Source of the DNA: DASUPK01 sp036505735
GTDB lineage: Bacteria; Actinomycetota; Thermoleophilia; Solirubrobacterales; 70-9
Direction: 5' to 3'
Length of the DNA stretch: 45,426 nucleotides
Assembly: GCA_036505735.1 (NCBI GenBank)
Contig: DASXSZ010000075.1
Span: 1 to 45,426 of the forward strand
The notes under the pieces were generated by a model, which did not search any database, was not told the origin of the DNA, and saw nothing but the letters and a program-made list of their open reading frames with translations. Made by a program: the position numbers and the translations under genes. Positions 1 through 7,515 of this stretch are shown piece after piece (positions within the stretch are counted from its first letter, which is position 1; each line of letters starts with the position of its first letter).

Positions 1-1
1 G

Positions 2-658
2 TGCAACACCCGGAGCACCAACGGCAACCCCGCCTCGACCATCAAGACTGTCGAGGACTTCCTGGGCATCGACATCAATCACATCGTGATCGTCGACTTC
101 GACGGCTTCGCCGACTTCATCAACACGCTCGGCGGGGTGACGATCCACGTCCCGGACACCAACGGCAAGGAGGGCGGCGCGGTCGTCTGCGGAGACGTGG
201 ACGGCGGCAAGAAGCAGGGCGGCGTCTCCCTCAAGCTCCCGCCAGGCGACATCACCCTGGAGGGCGACAAGGCGCTCGCCTACGCCCGAATCAGGCACAA
301 CAACTGCGACTCCTCCGAGGACGACCGAGACAGGGCCGCCCGCCAGCAGGCCGTCCTCAACGCGATCAAGGGGCGACTGACCAGCGTCACCCGCTTCCCG
401 TACAACTTCATCAAGGGCCCCTTCATCGGCTGGGACGCCCCGAAGGCGTTCATCAGCGACATGGGCGGCTTCACTCTTCCCCAGGTCGCGATCGCCGCGA
501 TCCTGGGCGGCAGCGGGGAGACGAACGTTCTGGGGAGCAAGGGCGGCGTCTCGCCGGGGCCCGCCGGGAGCCTCGCCATCTCACAAGGGGCTTGCGAGGA
601 AGCGGTCAAGAAGCTGACCGGCGGTGACCCGCCGCACGAACCCGCCTGCTCGCCGTAG
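2..658 (+). CDS. LytR-CpsA-Psr (LCP) family protein, C-terminal part
   Basis: The gene runs in from outside the window, and only its last 218 codons are present. LCP proteins are membrane-anchored phosphotransferases that attach teichoic acid, arabinogalactan or other glycopolymers from a lipid carrier to peptidoglycan on the outer face of the membrane. The visible part has the LCP core: a hydrophobic strand with VDFDGF, then GGVTIHVP, then ALAYARIRH, then DDRDRAARQQAVL, which carries the conserved Arg/Asp residues that bind the polyprenyl phosphate. Two cysteines near the end (in GACEEAV and the final PACSP) could form an extracellular disulfide. The N-terminal anchor is not visible. The TAG stop abuts the stop of the convergent FmdB-like gene with no spacer. 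The family call is firm; the polymer transferred cannot be inferred. Confidence 0.88.
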   Translation, partial: CNTRSTNGNPASTIKTVEDFLGIDINHIVIVDFDGFADFINTLGGVTIHVPDTNGKEGGAVVCGDVDGGKKQGGVSLKLPPGDITLEGDKALAYARIRHNNCDSSEDDRDRAARQQAVLNAIKGRLTSVTRFPYNFIKGPFIGWDAPKAFISDMGGFTLPQVAIAAILGGSGETNVLGSKGGVSPGPAGSLAISQGACEEAVKKLTGGDPPHEPACSP

Positions 659-982
659 CTACTCCGAGCTCGACGAGCTCGTCTTCGCCGCCTCGGCGCC
701 GTTCGAGCTGGACTCCGACGAGCTCGATTCGGAGCTCGAATCGGATCCGGAGCCGCTCGAATCGCCCGACGCCGAGTCGCCGTCCTTGCCGGAGCCCGCC
801 CTGACCTTGCCGGCGTAGTCGGTCGAGTAGAAGCCGGACCCCTTGAAGTGGACTGCCACCGGGTGGAAGACCCTCTCCACCGGCGCGCCGCAGACCTCGC
901 AGGTCTCGACCGGGTCGTCGGACATGCTCTGGATCACCTCGAAGGTGTGTCCGTTCAGGCAGCGGTACTCGTAGATCGGCAT
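659..982 (-). CDS. FmdB-family zinc-ribbon protein with Ser-rich tail
   Basis: This 107-residue protein begins MPIYEYRC, the usual start of the FmdB/CxxC regulatory family of small putative zinc ribbons. The C-terminal half of the ribbon (CEVCGAPVERVFHP) is clear. The first knuckle is CLNGH, with one Cys replaced, as I recall from many actinobacterial members. After about residue 62 the protein turns into an acidic, Ser/Glu-rich low-complexity tail of some 40 residues. The frame is open further upstream, but the start at 982 is preferred because family homology begins there and a TACCCT hexamer sits 9 nt upstream. It is divergent from glyS. Its biochemical role is not established; zinc binding is inferred from the motif. 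Confidence 0.85.
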   Translation of the reverse strand: MPIYEYRCLNGHTFEVIQSMSDDPVETCEVCGAPVERVFHPVAVHFKGSGFYSTDYAGKVRAGSGKDGDSASGDSSGSGSDSSSESSSSESSSNGAEAAKTSSSSSE

Positions 983-991
983 CGAGCAGAG

Positions 992-997
992 AGGGTA
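992..997 (-). promoter_or_regulatory. -10 element (TACCCT) of the FmdB-like gene
   Basis: TACCCT read on the minus strand ends 9 nt before the ATG at 982. Transcription would start within about 3 nt of the start codon, so the mRNA is predicted to be leaderless or nearly so. Confidence 0.5.
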
Positions 998-1036
998 GTG
1001 GGCGGCGGGTCCGGACACCGCACGCGAGCCGCCGTC

Positions 1037-1042
1037 TAGGCT
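1037..1042 (+). promoter_or_regulatory. -10 element (TAGGCT) of glyS
   Basis: TAGGCT ends 7 nt before the ATG at 1050, and there is no Shine-Dalgarno sequence between. This predicts a leaderless glyS transcript. Confidence 0.55.
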
Positions 1043-1049
1043 GCTTCGC

Positions 1050-2426
1050 ATGTCTGAGGTGACCCTCGACGAGATCGTCGCGCTCTGCAAGCGGCGCGGC
1101 TTCATCTTCCCGGCGTCGGAGATCTACGGCGGGTTCGCCAACACCTACGACTACGGGCACTACGGCGTGCTGCTCAAGAACAACGTCAAGGCCGAGTGGT
1201 GGCGAGCGATGCTGCAGGAGCGCGACGACATCGTCGGTCTTGACTCGGCGATCATCCAGCATCCGAAGGTCTGGGAGGCGTCGGGGCATCTGGCGGGCTT
1301 CAGCGATCCCCTCGTCCAGTGCCTGGGCGAGTGCAAGCGACGCTGGCGTGAGGACGACCTGCGCGAGGATCAGCTCGGCGACGAGCACGCCGAGGGCGAG
1401 ATCCGCTGCCCCGTCTGCGGCGGAGCGCTCTCGGAGCCGCGCCAGTTCAACCTGATGTTCGAGACCTACGCGGGGCCGGTCCAGGACGAGGCCTCGAAGG
1501 TCTACCTGCGACCCGAGACGGCCCAGGGGATCTTCATCAACTTCAAGAACGTCCTGCAGTTCTCCCGCAAGAAGCCGCCCTTCGGGATCGCCCAGATCGG
1601 CAAGTCCTTCCGCAACGAGATCACGCCCGGCAACTTCATCTTCCGGACTCGAGAGTTCGAGCAGATGGAGATGGAGTACTTCGTGCCCCCCGCCGAGGCC
1701 CCCGCCTGGCACGAGCGCTGGATGGAGGAGCGCATGCGCTGGTACACCGACCTCGGCATCCGCCCCGACCAGCTCCGCCTGCGAGCCCACGGCCCGGACG
1801 AGCTCTCCCACTACTCGAGCGCCACCTCCGACATCGAGTACCTCTTCCCGATGGGGTGGTTGGAGCTCGAGGGGATCGCCAACCGCGGAGACTTCGACCT
1901 CACCCAGCACTCGAAGTTCTCAGGCGAGAAGCTCGAATACGTCGACTCCGCCACCGGCGACCGCTACGTCCCGCACGTGGTCGAGCCCGCGGCGGGGGTC
2001 GACCGGGCGATGCTCTCCTTCATGGTCGACGGATACGCCACCGAGGAGATCGAGGGGCGCCAGCGCACGGTGCTGCGCCTCCATCCCCGGCTGGCGCCGG
2101 TGAAGGTGGCGGTCCTGCCGCTGGTCAACAAGGACGGGCAACCCGAGAAGGCACGCGAGATCTACGAGGAGCTCCGACAGCTGATGGCCGCCGAGTACGA
2201 CACCGGCGGCACCATCGGCAAGCGCTACCGCCGACAGGACGAGATCGGCACCCCCTGGGGTGTGACCGTCGACCACCAGACGATGGACGACGACACGGTC
2301 ACCCTGCGCGATCGCGACTCACTGGAGCAGACTCGGATCGCGATCGGCGACCTTGCCGACGAGTTCAGCCGGCGGCTGTCCGAGCCCTGGACCTCGCCGA
2401 AGCTCCGCGCCGCCGCTCAGTCGTAG
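1050..2426 (+). CDS. glyS: Glycyl-tRNA synthetase (dimeric class II type)
   Basis: The 458-residue enzyme charges tRNA-Gly with glycine in the cytosol. Its length fits the single-chain alpha2 form rather than the bacterial alpha2beta2 GlyQ/GlyS form. Visible class II features are the N-terminal RRGFIFPASEIYGG, RPETAQGIF (about 154-162), the motif 2 region FRNEITPGN (about 188-195) followed by FEQMEMEYF, and a motif 3-like segment AAGVDRAMLSFM. A possible zinc-binding insertion has C91 and C95 plus CPVC at 120-123. The C-terminal anticodon-binding domain starts near LAPVKVAVLPLV (about 349). The gene is monocistronic, divergent from the FmdB-like gene, and appears to be leaderless. Confidence 0.96.
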   Translation: MSEVTLDEIVALCKRRGFIFPASEIYGGFANTYDYGHYGVLLKNNVKAEWWRAMLQERDDIVGLDSAIIQHPKVWEASGHLAGFSDPLVQCLGECKRRWREDDLREDQLGDEHAEGEIRCPVCGGALSEPRQFNLMFETYAGPVQDEASKVYLRPETAQGIFINFKNVLQFSRKKPPFGIAQIGKSFRNEITPGNFIFRTREFEQMEMEYFVPPAEAPAWHERWMEERMRWYTDLGIRPDQLRLRAHGPDELSHYSSATSDIEYLFPMGWLELEGIANRGDFDLTQHSKFSGEKLEYVDSATGDRYVPHVVEPAAGVDRAMLSFMVDGYATEEIEGRQRTVLRLHPRLAPVKVAVLPLVNKDGQPEKAREIYEELRQLMAAEYDTGGTIGKRYRRQDEIGTPWGVTVDHQTMDDDTVTLRDRDSLEQTRIAIGDLADEFSRRLSEPWTSPKLRAAAQS

Positions 2427-2457
2427 CGCCTTTCGCCCGATTCGGTAGAAGCCAGGC

Positions 2458-3306
2458 GTGACGGCGCGTCGGAGCATCGGCGTCTTCGTGCTGGCGGCCG
2501 GGGTCTCCGGCTGGAACTGCGGGAACGTCGGTCCGGTCGTGGGTTCGCTCTCCAGTGAGTTCAACGTCGGCCTCTCCTTGCTGTTCATCCCGGCGTACGC
2601 CAGGGCCATCGGCGGCGTTCGCCTGCTCGGCCTCTTCGGCGCCGGGCTTACCCTCGGGATGGCGGCCGCCCTCTGGATCGATGGCCTCCTCGAGGGCGGC
2701 GATGTGGACTGGCGGGTCTCCGTCGTGATCGCGGCGGCCCTCGCGGTGGCGGCGCTCCCGCTGCTGCCGAACGAGGTCGTGCACATCAAGCGCGCCCCGG
2801 TGAGCGAGGGCGAGGGCCTATTGGGCGAGGCGCTCAGCAATCAGGCGTGGTGGCGGGTCGAGACCCTCGGGATCACGACCCTCGCGATCCCACTCGTCAT
2901 CGGGGCCTGGCTCGTCCACTTCCTGATCACCAAGGTGGATCTCGCCGCTGGGGTCGCCGGGGCACTGTCGTTCATGCTGTTCGGGATTGCTGCACTGATG
3001 CGAGACGTTGCCGGGCGCCTGGCTGGATCGGGGATCTCCCCCCACCCTTCTCGTGATGCCATATCCGCTCTTCTACGACCAGGGGGAGCGGGTCCTGCCC
3101 GACCGGCCGGTGGCCGGCCTCGCCCTGCTCCAGGTCGGCATCAACAGCTTTCCGATCCTGGCAGTACCGCTGTTCGGGAGCGCGCTGGCAAATGGCAACG
3201 ACGACCTCGCCTTCCTGGTCCTGGCGCCTTCACGGTGATCACCGCACTGGTCAACGCGCGGCCCGCGGTTGCGCGGGTCAGCCGGCCCAGCGCTGGCCCC
3301 GGCTGA
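2458..3306 (+). pseudogene. Decayed MFS transporter (internal deletion, two frame changes)
   Basis: The first frame starts at GTG 2458 with a typical MFS first helix (FVLAAGVSGWNCGNVGP). Soon afterwards it jumps to what looks like the helix 4/5 region (ARAIGGVRLLGLFGAG), so roughly 100 residues covering helices 2-4 seem to be missing. Around 3025-3040 the hydrophobic reading moves to the next frame, where GLALLQVGINSFPILAVPLF reads as a membrane helix. Near 3228 it returns to the first frame for FTVITALVNARP. The intact family is about 390-400 residues; this remnant is about 280 codons. A TAGAAG hexamer lies 6 nt before the GTG. The end overlaps the convergent TetR gene by 29 nt. Sequencing error could explain the frame changes but not the deletion. 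Confidence 0.7.
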
Positions 3307-3928
3307 TCCGCTCCTGGCCGATCCAGGCGAAGTCCATCGCGGCCTGCACGACCTCCTCCTTGGGCACCTTGCGGTGGAGGTCCCACCAGTCGGCGAGCGA
3401 CTGCATCGCGCCCACCATCTGCTGGGCGATCATCTCGACGAACTGGGGCAGCTTGGGGAAGTCGAGCTTCCTGCGCGCCGCCTCCTCGCTCATCAGCTGC
3501 CCGATCGCGGCGGCGACCTCGTCGCGTAGACGATCGAGGCGCAGCGCGACGTCGGGATCGCCCGCGTTGCGGAACATGATCCGCCAGGCGCCCCGGCGCT
3601 CCTCGACGAAGCCGAAGAAGGCCTCGAGGCCGGCGCGCATCCTCGGCTCGCCGGGCTCCGCCGTCGCGACAGCACCGCTGATCCGCTCGACCAGCTCGTG
3701 GACGTGCATCTCGAGCATCGCGACGTACAGCTCGCGCTTCGAGGAGAAGTGCTCGTAGAGCAGCGCCTTCGAGACGCCCGCCCGCTCCGCGACCGCGTCG
3801 AGGGAGGTCTCGTGGTAGCCGGTGTCCGCGAAGGCGCTGCGGGCCGCGTCGAGGATCGCGGCGCGCCGATCAGCGGCGCTCATCCGCGGGCGCGTGGGCT
3901 CCCTCTTGTTCTGTGTGATCGACGTCAC
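3278..3928 (-). CDS. TetR-family transcriptional regulator, divergent from the R2lox-SCP2 gene
   Basis: The 216-residue protein has an N-terminal TetR helix-turn-helix (RRAAILDAARSAFADTGY, then TSLDAVAERAGVSKALLYEHF at about 20-60) and an all-helical ligand-binding domain. It faces away from the diiron oxidase gene across a 69-bp region holding a 22-bp inverted repeat, the usual layout for a TetR protein that represses itself and its neighbour. The GTG at 3928 is given as the start. An ATG at 3883 (MSAADRR), with an AAGAGGGAG stretch upstream, is an equally possible start, and a TACAGT that could serve as the -10 lies so close to the GTG that it favours the shorter form. The ligand is unknown; a fatty or polyketide-like molecule would fit the neighbour. 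Confidence 0.88.
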   Translation of the reverse strand: MTSITQNKREPTRPRMSAADRRAAILDAARSAFADTGYHETSLDAVAERAGVSKALLYEHFSSKRELYVAMLEMHVHELVERISGAVATAEPGEPRMRAGLEAFFGFVEERRGAWRIMFRNAGDPDVALRLDRLRDEVAAAIGQLMSEEAARRKLDFPKLPQFVEMIAQQMVGAMQSLADWWDLHRKVPKEEVVQAAMDFAWIGQERISRGQRWAG

Positions 3929-3933
3929 TGTAC

Positions 3934-3955
3934 TAACTGACTAGTCAGTCAGTTA
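3934..3955. promoter_or_regulatory. Inverted-repeat operator between TetR and R2lox-SCP2 genes
   Basis: The arms TAACTGAC and GTCAGTTA are exact reverse complements separated by 6 bp. Inside lies a second, perfect 14-bp palindrome, ACTGACTAGTCAGT (3936-3949). The outer arm runs into the -10 of the oxidase gene, so bound regulator would block RNA polymerase. The assignment to the adjacent TetR protein is inferred from position. Confidence 0.7.
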
Positions 3956-3959
3956 CTAT
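3954..3959 (+). promoter_or_regulatory. -10 element (TACTAT) of the R2lox-SCP2 gene
   Basis: TACTAT overlaps the right arm of the operator. It is about 38 nt from the ATG at 3998, so this transcript has a real leader that contains the GAGGACGGAG ribosome site, unlike most first genes in the window. Confidence 0.5.
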
Positions 3960-3997
3960 AGGCGAGAAGAAAGCGGAACGAGAGGACGGAGACAGCA

Positions 3998-5284
3998 ATG
4001 TCGGTCGCGGAGCGGAGCATCGCCGGACAGATCACCTACGACGACCTCTACCGACGCTGGGAGGAGGGCAACTGGCGCGCGACCGAGCTCGACTTCTCCA
4101 AGGACCGCGAGGGCTGGGACTCACTCAACGAGATCCAGAAGAAGTCCGCGCTCTGGATCTACTCGATGTTCTTCTACGGCGAGGACGCGGTGACCGACGG
4201 CCTCTCTCCCTACATCGAGGCCGCCCCCAAGGAGGAGCAGAAGTACTTCCTCGCCACCCAGCAGGTCGACGAGGCCCGCCACGCCGTCTTCTTCCACCGC
4301 TTCTTCCAGGAGGTGATCGGGATCGAGGGCGACATCGCCGCCGGACTCGAATTCACCACCTCGCAGCTCGGCTGGGGCTACCGCAATGTCTTCGGCCGGC
4401 TCGAGCGCATGGTGGAGGAGCTCCATCACGATCGCTCCCTGCCGAAGTTCGCGCAGGCGATCACGCTCTACCACATGATCATCGAGGCGGCGATGGCTCA
4501 GCCGGGCCAGCACTTCATCGAGGACTTCTTCGCCAAGGCCGGCACCATGCCCGGCTTCAGCGCCGGCATGGAGCGCGTCTCGCGCGACGAGCAGCGCCAC
4601 ATCGGCTTCGGCGTCAAGGTGCTCTCGGAGCTCTTCGAGGAGTCCGAGGAGTGCAAGGCCGCGGTCTCGGAGCTCCTGCGCGAGGTCCTCCCCTGGGTCA
4701 CCGGCGTCTTCGTGCCCCCCGGCTGGGACGAGCGCTACACCACCGAATACGGCTTCACGATGGAGCAGATCTACGCCTTCGGCATGCGATCGGTCGAGAT
4801 GAAGTGGAAGGCGACCGGCTACCCGCTGCACGAGATGCCGCCCGGCATCTACCCCTTCGACCCCGAGATGCCGCACGAGGAGCGCGCCAAGCGCCAGATC
4901 AAGCTGCTGCGCGCGGGGGTGCTGGGCGAACCCAACGGCAAGCCCGAGGTCGACTCCGAGGTCGAGGGCATCCTCTTCGACGTCATCGCACGCTCCGCCC
5001 ACACCGACGCCGTCGATCGCCCGGTGACCATCCAGTGGCGCTTCGAGGATGCCGAGCCATGGCACCTCCGGATCGACAACGGCTCGACGCAGGCGGCGCG
5101 GGGCCTGGCCGACAAGCCCGACCTCACGCTGAGGACGACCTGGGCCGACTGGGTAGACGTCTCGGTCCGCGGCCAGGATGCACGCCGGGCGATGCTGCGC
5201 CGCAAGCTCCGGCCGCGCGGCTCGCTGCGCCAACTCGCGCGGATGCCGAAGATCTTCCCGCCCCGGCCTCAGCCGGTCGAGTAG
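3998..5284 (+). CDS. R2-like ligand-binding oxidase (R2lox type) fused to a C-terminal SCP2-like domain
   Basis: Residues 1-310 form a ferritin-like diiron protein of the ribonucleotide reductase R2 superfamily. The six metal ligands can be read as E62, E92, H95 (DEARH), E163, E198 and H201 (DEQRH). V65 lies three residues after the first Glu and Y158 five before the fourth ligand, matching in spacing the Val-Tyr pair that forms the ether cross-link in R2lox proteins. Together with the lack of an R2-type C-terminal tail, this favours R2lox, a Mn/Fe oxidase that binds a long-chain fatty acid, over true NrdB. Residues about 320-428 (VTIQWRF, WHLRIDNG, DLTLRTTWADWVDV) resemble an SCP2/sterol-carrier fold. 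A ribosome site GAGGACGGAG precedes the ATG by 6 nt. No nrdA gene is nearby. The substrate is unknown. Confidence 0.82.
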   Translation: MSVAERSIAGQITYDDLYRRWEEGNWRATELDFSKDREGWDSLNEIQKKSALWIYSMFFYGEDAVTDGLSPYIEAAPKEEQKYFLATQQVDEARHAVFFHRFFQEVIGIEGDIAAGLEFTTSQLGWGYRNVFGRLERMVEELHHDRSLPKFAQAITLYHMIIEAAMAQPGQHFIEDFFAKAGTMPGFSAGMERVSRDEQRHIGFGVKVLSELFEESEECKAAVSELLREVLPWVTGVFVPPGWDERYTTEYGFTMEQIYAFGMRSVEMKWKATGYPLHEMPPGIYPFDPEMPHEERAKRQIKLLRAGVLGEPNGKPEVDSEVEGILFDVIARSAHTDAVDRPVTIQWRFEDAEPWHLRIDNGSTQAARGLADKPDLTLRTTWADWVDVSVRGQDARRAMLRRKLRPRGSLRQLARMPKIFPPRPQPVE

Positions 5285-5707
5285 CTACTCCCCCAGCAGA
5301 CGCTTCTTCTGGGCTTCGAGCTCGGCGTCCGTGATCTTGCCCGCGTCGCGCTGCTGGTCCAGATAGGCGATCTGGTCGAGAGGATCCCGTTGTGGCGCCC
5401 CGATCGTGCCGCCGAAGCCGCCCGCCTCGGGGATCTGGATGCCCGCCTGACCGAGCGCACGGAGGATCGACTCCTGCAGCCCCGGAATGCTGGCAGCGTT
5501 GATCGTCTGACCCTCCCTGTCCGGGTCGATCCCGAGCTGCTGCAGCGCCTGGTGCGCCGACTCGGGGTTGGTCCAGCCCGGCTCGCCCATCGACACGCTC
5601 TTCGAGTCCGGGATCGCCGATCCCTGGACCGCGGCGTGGAACTCCGGCGTCCCGGGTTCCGGGATCGCCCGTTCGTCTTTTCTCCTCAGGAAGCCGAAAA
5701 GGCCCAC
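5285..5707 (-). CDS. SHOCT-domain protein of unknown function
   Basis: This 140-residue soluble protein has a C-terminal SHOCT motif (about residues 108-140: DPLDQIAYLDQQRDAG, then ITDAEL, then KKRLLGE), a short helical module found at the ends of many bacterial proteins and thought to mediate oligomerisation. The N-terminus (GLFGFLRRKDE) is basic, and the middle is Gly/Pro/Gln-rich with no recognised domain. The start is GTG, placed by a TACAGT hexamer 6 nt upstream. Its stop codon abuts the stop of the convergent R2lox-SCP2 gene (TAGCTA). The role is unknown. Confidence 0.8.
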   Translation of the reverse strand: MGLFGFLRRKDERAIPEPGTPEFHAAVQGSAIPDSKSVSMGEPGWTNPESAHQALQQLGIDPDREGQTINAASIPGLQESILRALGQAGIQIPEAGGFGGTIGAPQRDPLDQIAYLDQQRDAGKITDAELEAQKKRLLGE

Positions 5708-5715
5708 AGGCCGAC

Positions 5716-5721
5716 TGTATC
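5716..5721 (-). promoter_or_regulatory. -10 element (TACAGT-type) of the SHOCT protein gene
   Basis: On the minus strand TACAGT is followed by 6 nt and then the GTG start at 5707, predicting a leaderless mRNA. The hexamer position is read to within a few bases. Confidence 0.5.
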
Positions 5722-5739
5722 GCCGGCTCCTCGATCAAT

Positions 5740-6837
5740 CTAGGCGCCCGGGTCGTCCTCGGGATCCGAGGAGCCGGAGCCGAGCTCGACGCCGATGAGG
5801 TTCGCCGGCCTGCCGGGCAGGTACATCGACGATCCGCTCGCCAAGGCAACCGGCTTGCCCTCAGCGTTGGTGATCTCGACGGACACGATCGCAAGGGTCC
5901 GGCCCCGGTGGAGGATCCGCGCCTTGGCCACGATCGCCTCCCCATCCGGGAACACGGGCCGCAGGTAGTTCATCTTCAGGTCCAGGCTGGCGATCGCGGT
6001 CCCGGCCTCCACTGTGCTGAACGCGGCCGCCCCCATGGCACTCTCCGCCAGCATCGCGGTGAAGCCCCCCTGGATCGTCCCGGCGGAGGTGGAGAGCCAC
6101 TTGCTGCATGGCAGCTCCACCGTGGCAGTTCCCTCGGCCGCCTCCGTGAGACGTAGCCCGGTGAGGTGATAGATGGGCGGGCGCGCAAGATCGCCGGCGA
6201 TCAGCGCCCGCAGGATCTCGAGCCCGCTGCGTTGCTCGAACGTCTCCTGGGGCAGCACCTCGCCCTCGAGCGGGCGCCGGAGGGGGTCGTCGGGCGCGCT
6301 TCCTGGCGGATCGCGGTGCGGGATCGGGCCGTTGTCCGGCGGATCGGGAATCGGGTCCACCGGCGGGAAGACGGTGCAGCGAGTCGTGCCGTGGGAGATC
6401 AGCTTGTTGCCATCACCGAACAGGAAGGCCTCCGAGATCCCCAGGGAGCGACCGCGGTGGATCAGCTGGCCCGAGCCGGATATCACCGAGTCCTGCTTCG
6501 GCACCACCGGCCGCAGGAACGACATGGAGAGCTCCGCGGTGGTCATCCCCTGTCCCGGTCCGACGTCGGAGTGGACCACCGATCCCAGCGCCGCGTCGCC
6601 GATCACGGCCAGCACCCCGCCCGAGATCAACCCTGAGGAGTTGGAGAACCAGGGCGAGGCGGGCATCTCGAAGGTGGAATGGCCTCGTGACGCCTCTGTC
6701 ATCGTGAGCTCCGTCAGGTAGCCCATCGGGGAATAGGGAATCCGGCCCATCCTGCCCGCGCTCATACGCTCGATGCCCGGCAGGGCGAGGAAGGAGCGGT
6801 CGGGGTAGCCGCCCTTGGCGGGCTCCCGCCAGATCAT
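5740..6837 (-). CDS. Double-hotdog (PaaI/DUF4442-type) thioesterase
   Basis: The 365-residue protein contains two hotdog folds that look like an internal duplication: one at about 40-160 (SGLISGGVLAVIGDAALGS, then MSFLRPVVP, IHRGRSLG) and one at about 215-345 (GTIQGGFTAMLAESAMGAAA, then MNYLRPVFP, LHRGRTLA). They are joined by a Pro/Asp-rich linker of about 40 residues. Hotdog proteins of this type hydrolyse acyl- or aryl-CoA thioesters, and a double-hotdog chain can replace the usual homodimer. The acyl substrate is not predictable. A TAGTCT hexamer lies 6 nt before the ATG. The next gene upstream on the same strand is a TetR regulator, which may control it. Confidence 0.85.
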   Translation of the reverse strand: MIWREPAKGGYPDRSFLALPGIERMSAGRMGRIPYSPMGYLTELTMTEASRGHSTFEMPASPWFSNSSGLISGGVLAVIGDAALGSVVHSDVGPGQGMTTAELSMSFLRPVVPKQDSVISGSGQLIHRGRSLGISEAFLFGDGNKLISHGTTRCTVFPPVDPIPDPPDNGPIPHRDPPGSAPDDPLRRPLEGEVLPQETFEQRSGLEILRALIAGDLARPPIYHLTGLRLTEAAEGTATVELPCSKWLSTSAGTIQGGFTAMLAESAMGAAAFSTVEAGTAIASLDLKMNYLRPVFPDGEAIVAKARILHRGRTLAIVSVEITNAEGKPVALASGSSMYLPGRPANLIGVELGSGSSDPEDDPGA

Positions 6838-6843
6838 GCGGGG

Positions 6844-6849
6844 AGACTA
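6844..6849 (-). promoter_or_regulatory. -10 element (TAGTCT) of the double-hotdog gene
   Basis: TAGTCT on the minus strand ends 6 nt before the ATG at 6837, predicting a leaderless transcript. Confidence 0.55.
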
Positions 6850-6862
6850 GGTCCGTGCGAGG

Positions 6863-7465
6863 TCAGCCGGCGAGGAGGTACCGGGCGGCCTGGGTGCCGG
6901 CGGCGATCACATCGGTGTGGTCGCGATCGGGATCGGAGAGCACCTGCAACGCGATCCCGTCGGCCATCGCAAAGAGCAGCGCCACCACCGCGTCGATGCC
7001 GAGCCGGGGGGAGATCACGCCTTCGGCCTGCTTGGCCCCGAGGATCTCGGCGACGTGCACGCGCGTCCGGTTGAAGAGCTCGCCCACCTCGCGCTGGATC
7101 TCCGGGTTGCGGCGGCCGGCCGTGAAGAGGTCGAAGAGCAGGACCCAGAAGCCAGGCTCGTTCTGGATCGAGTCCTCCAGGTCGGCGACGAGGATCTCCA
7201 GCAGCTCGTCGACCGAGGTGGCCTTGCCGAGGGGCTCGTCGAGCCGGGCGATCCGGTGCTCGGTGTCGCGCCGGACGACCTCGACCAGCAGTGCCTCCTT
7301 GGTGCCGAAGTAGTAGTGGAGCAGGCCGCGGCTGACGCCCGCCTCGCGCGCCACGTGCTCGAAGGTCGATCCCGAGATTCCGCGGCGGGCGACGCTCGAG
7401 CGCATCGCCTCGACGATCCGCTGCGCCTTATCCCCGCTCAGCTCGCGCGTCTTGGTGGCCTCCAC
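6863..7465 (-). CDS. TetR-family transcriptional regulator
   Basis: This is a 200-residue TetR protein. The DNA-binding part includes AQRIVEAMRSSVARRGISGS and TFEHVAREAGVSRGLLHYYF (about 12-50), followed by a helical effector domain. The frame stays open 41 codons further upstream, but that stretch is Arg/Pro-rich with no family resemblance. The GTG at 7465 is chosen because homology begins just after it and TACAGT lies 7 nt before it. It lies between the thioesterase and the MBL-fold hydrolase on the same strand. I see no clear palindrome nearby, so its target is open. Confidence 0.88.
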   Translation of the reverse strand: MEATKTRELSGDKAQRIVEAMRSSVARRGISGSTFEHVAREAGVSRGLLHYYFGTKEALLVEVVRRDTEHRIARLDEPLGKATSVDELLEILVADLEDSIQNEPGFWVLLFDLFTAGRRNPEIQREVGELFNRTRVHVAEILGAKQAEGVISPRLGIDAVVALLFAMADGIALQVLSDPDRDHTDVIAAGTQAARYLLAG

Positions 7466-7472
7466 GGCCGGA

Positions 7473-7478
7473 ACTGTA
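7473..7478 (-). promoter_or_regulatory. -10 element (TACAGT) of the TetR gene at 6863-7465
   Basis: TACAGT is 7 nt from the GTG start at 7465. It supports the short form of the protein and a leaderless transcript. Confidence 0.55.
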
Positions 7479-7515
7479 CGGCCTTGGCTGGCTGGACAGC
7501 TCGCTCGGCGGTGTC

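Noticed and set aside
1..627. Alternative frame across the LCP gene
   Set aside because: The product is His/Arg/Gly-rich without any domain, while the frame beginning at position 2 gives a recognisable LCP protein.
3262..3277. Hairpin CCCGCG-GTTG-CGCGGG just past the TetR stop
   Set aside because: A good stem but no U-rich tail on either strand, and it lies in the decaying MFS gene, so I did not call it a terminator.
3998..5284. Ordinary ribonucleotide reductase beta subunit (NrdB)
   Set aside because: No nrdA nearby, no R2 C-terminal interaction tail, an extra lipid-binding-like domain, and the Val/Tyr pair spacing of R2lox.
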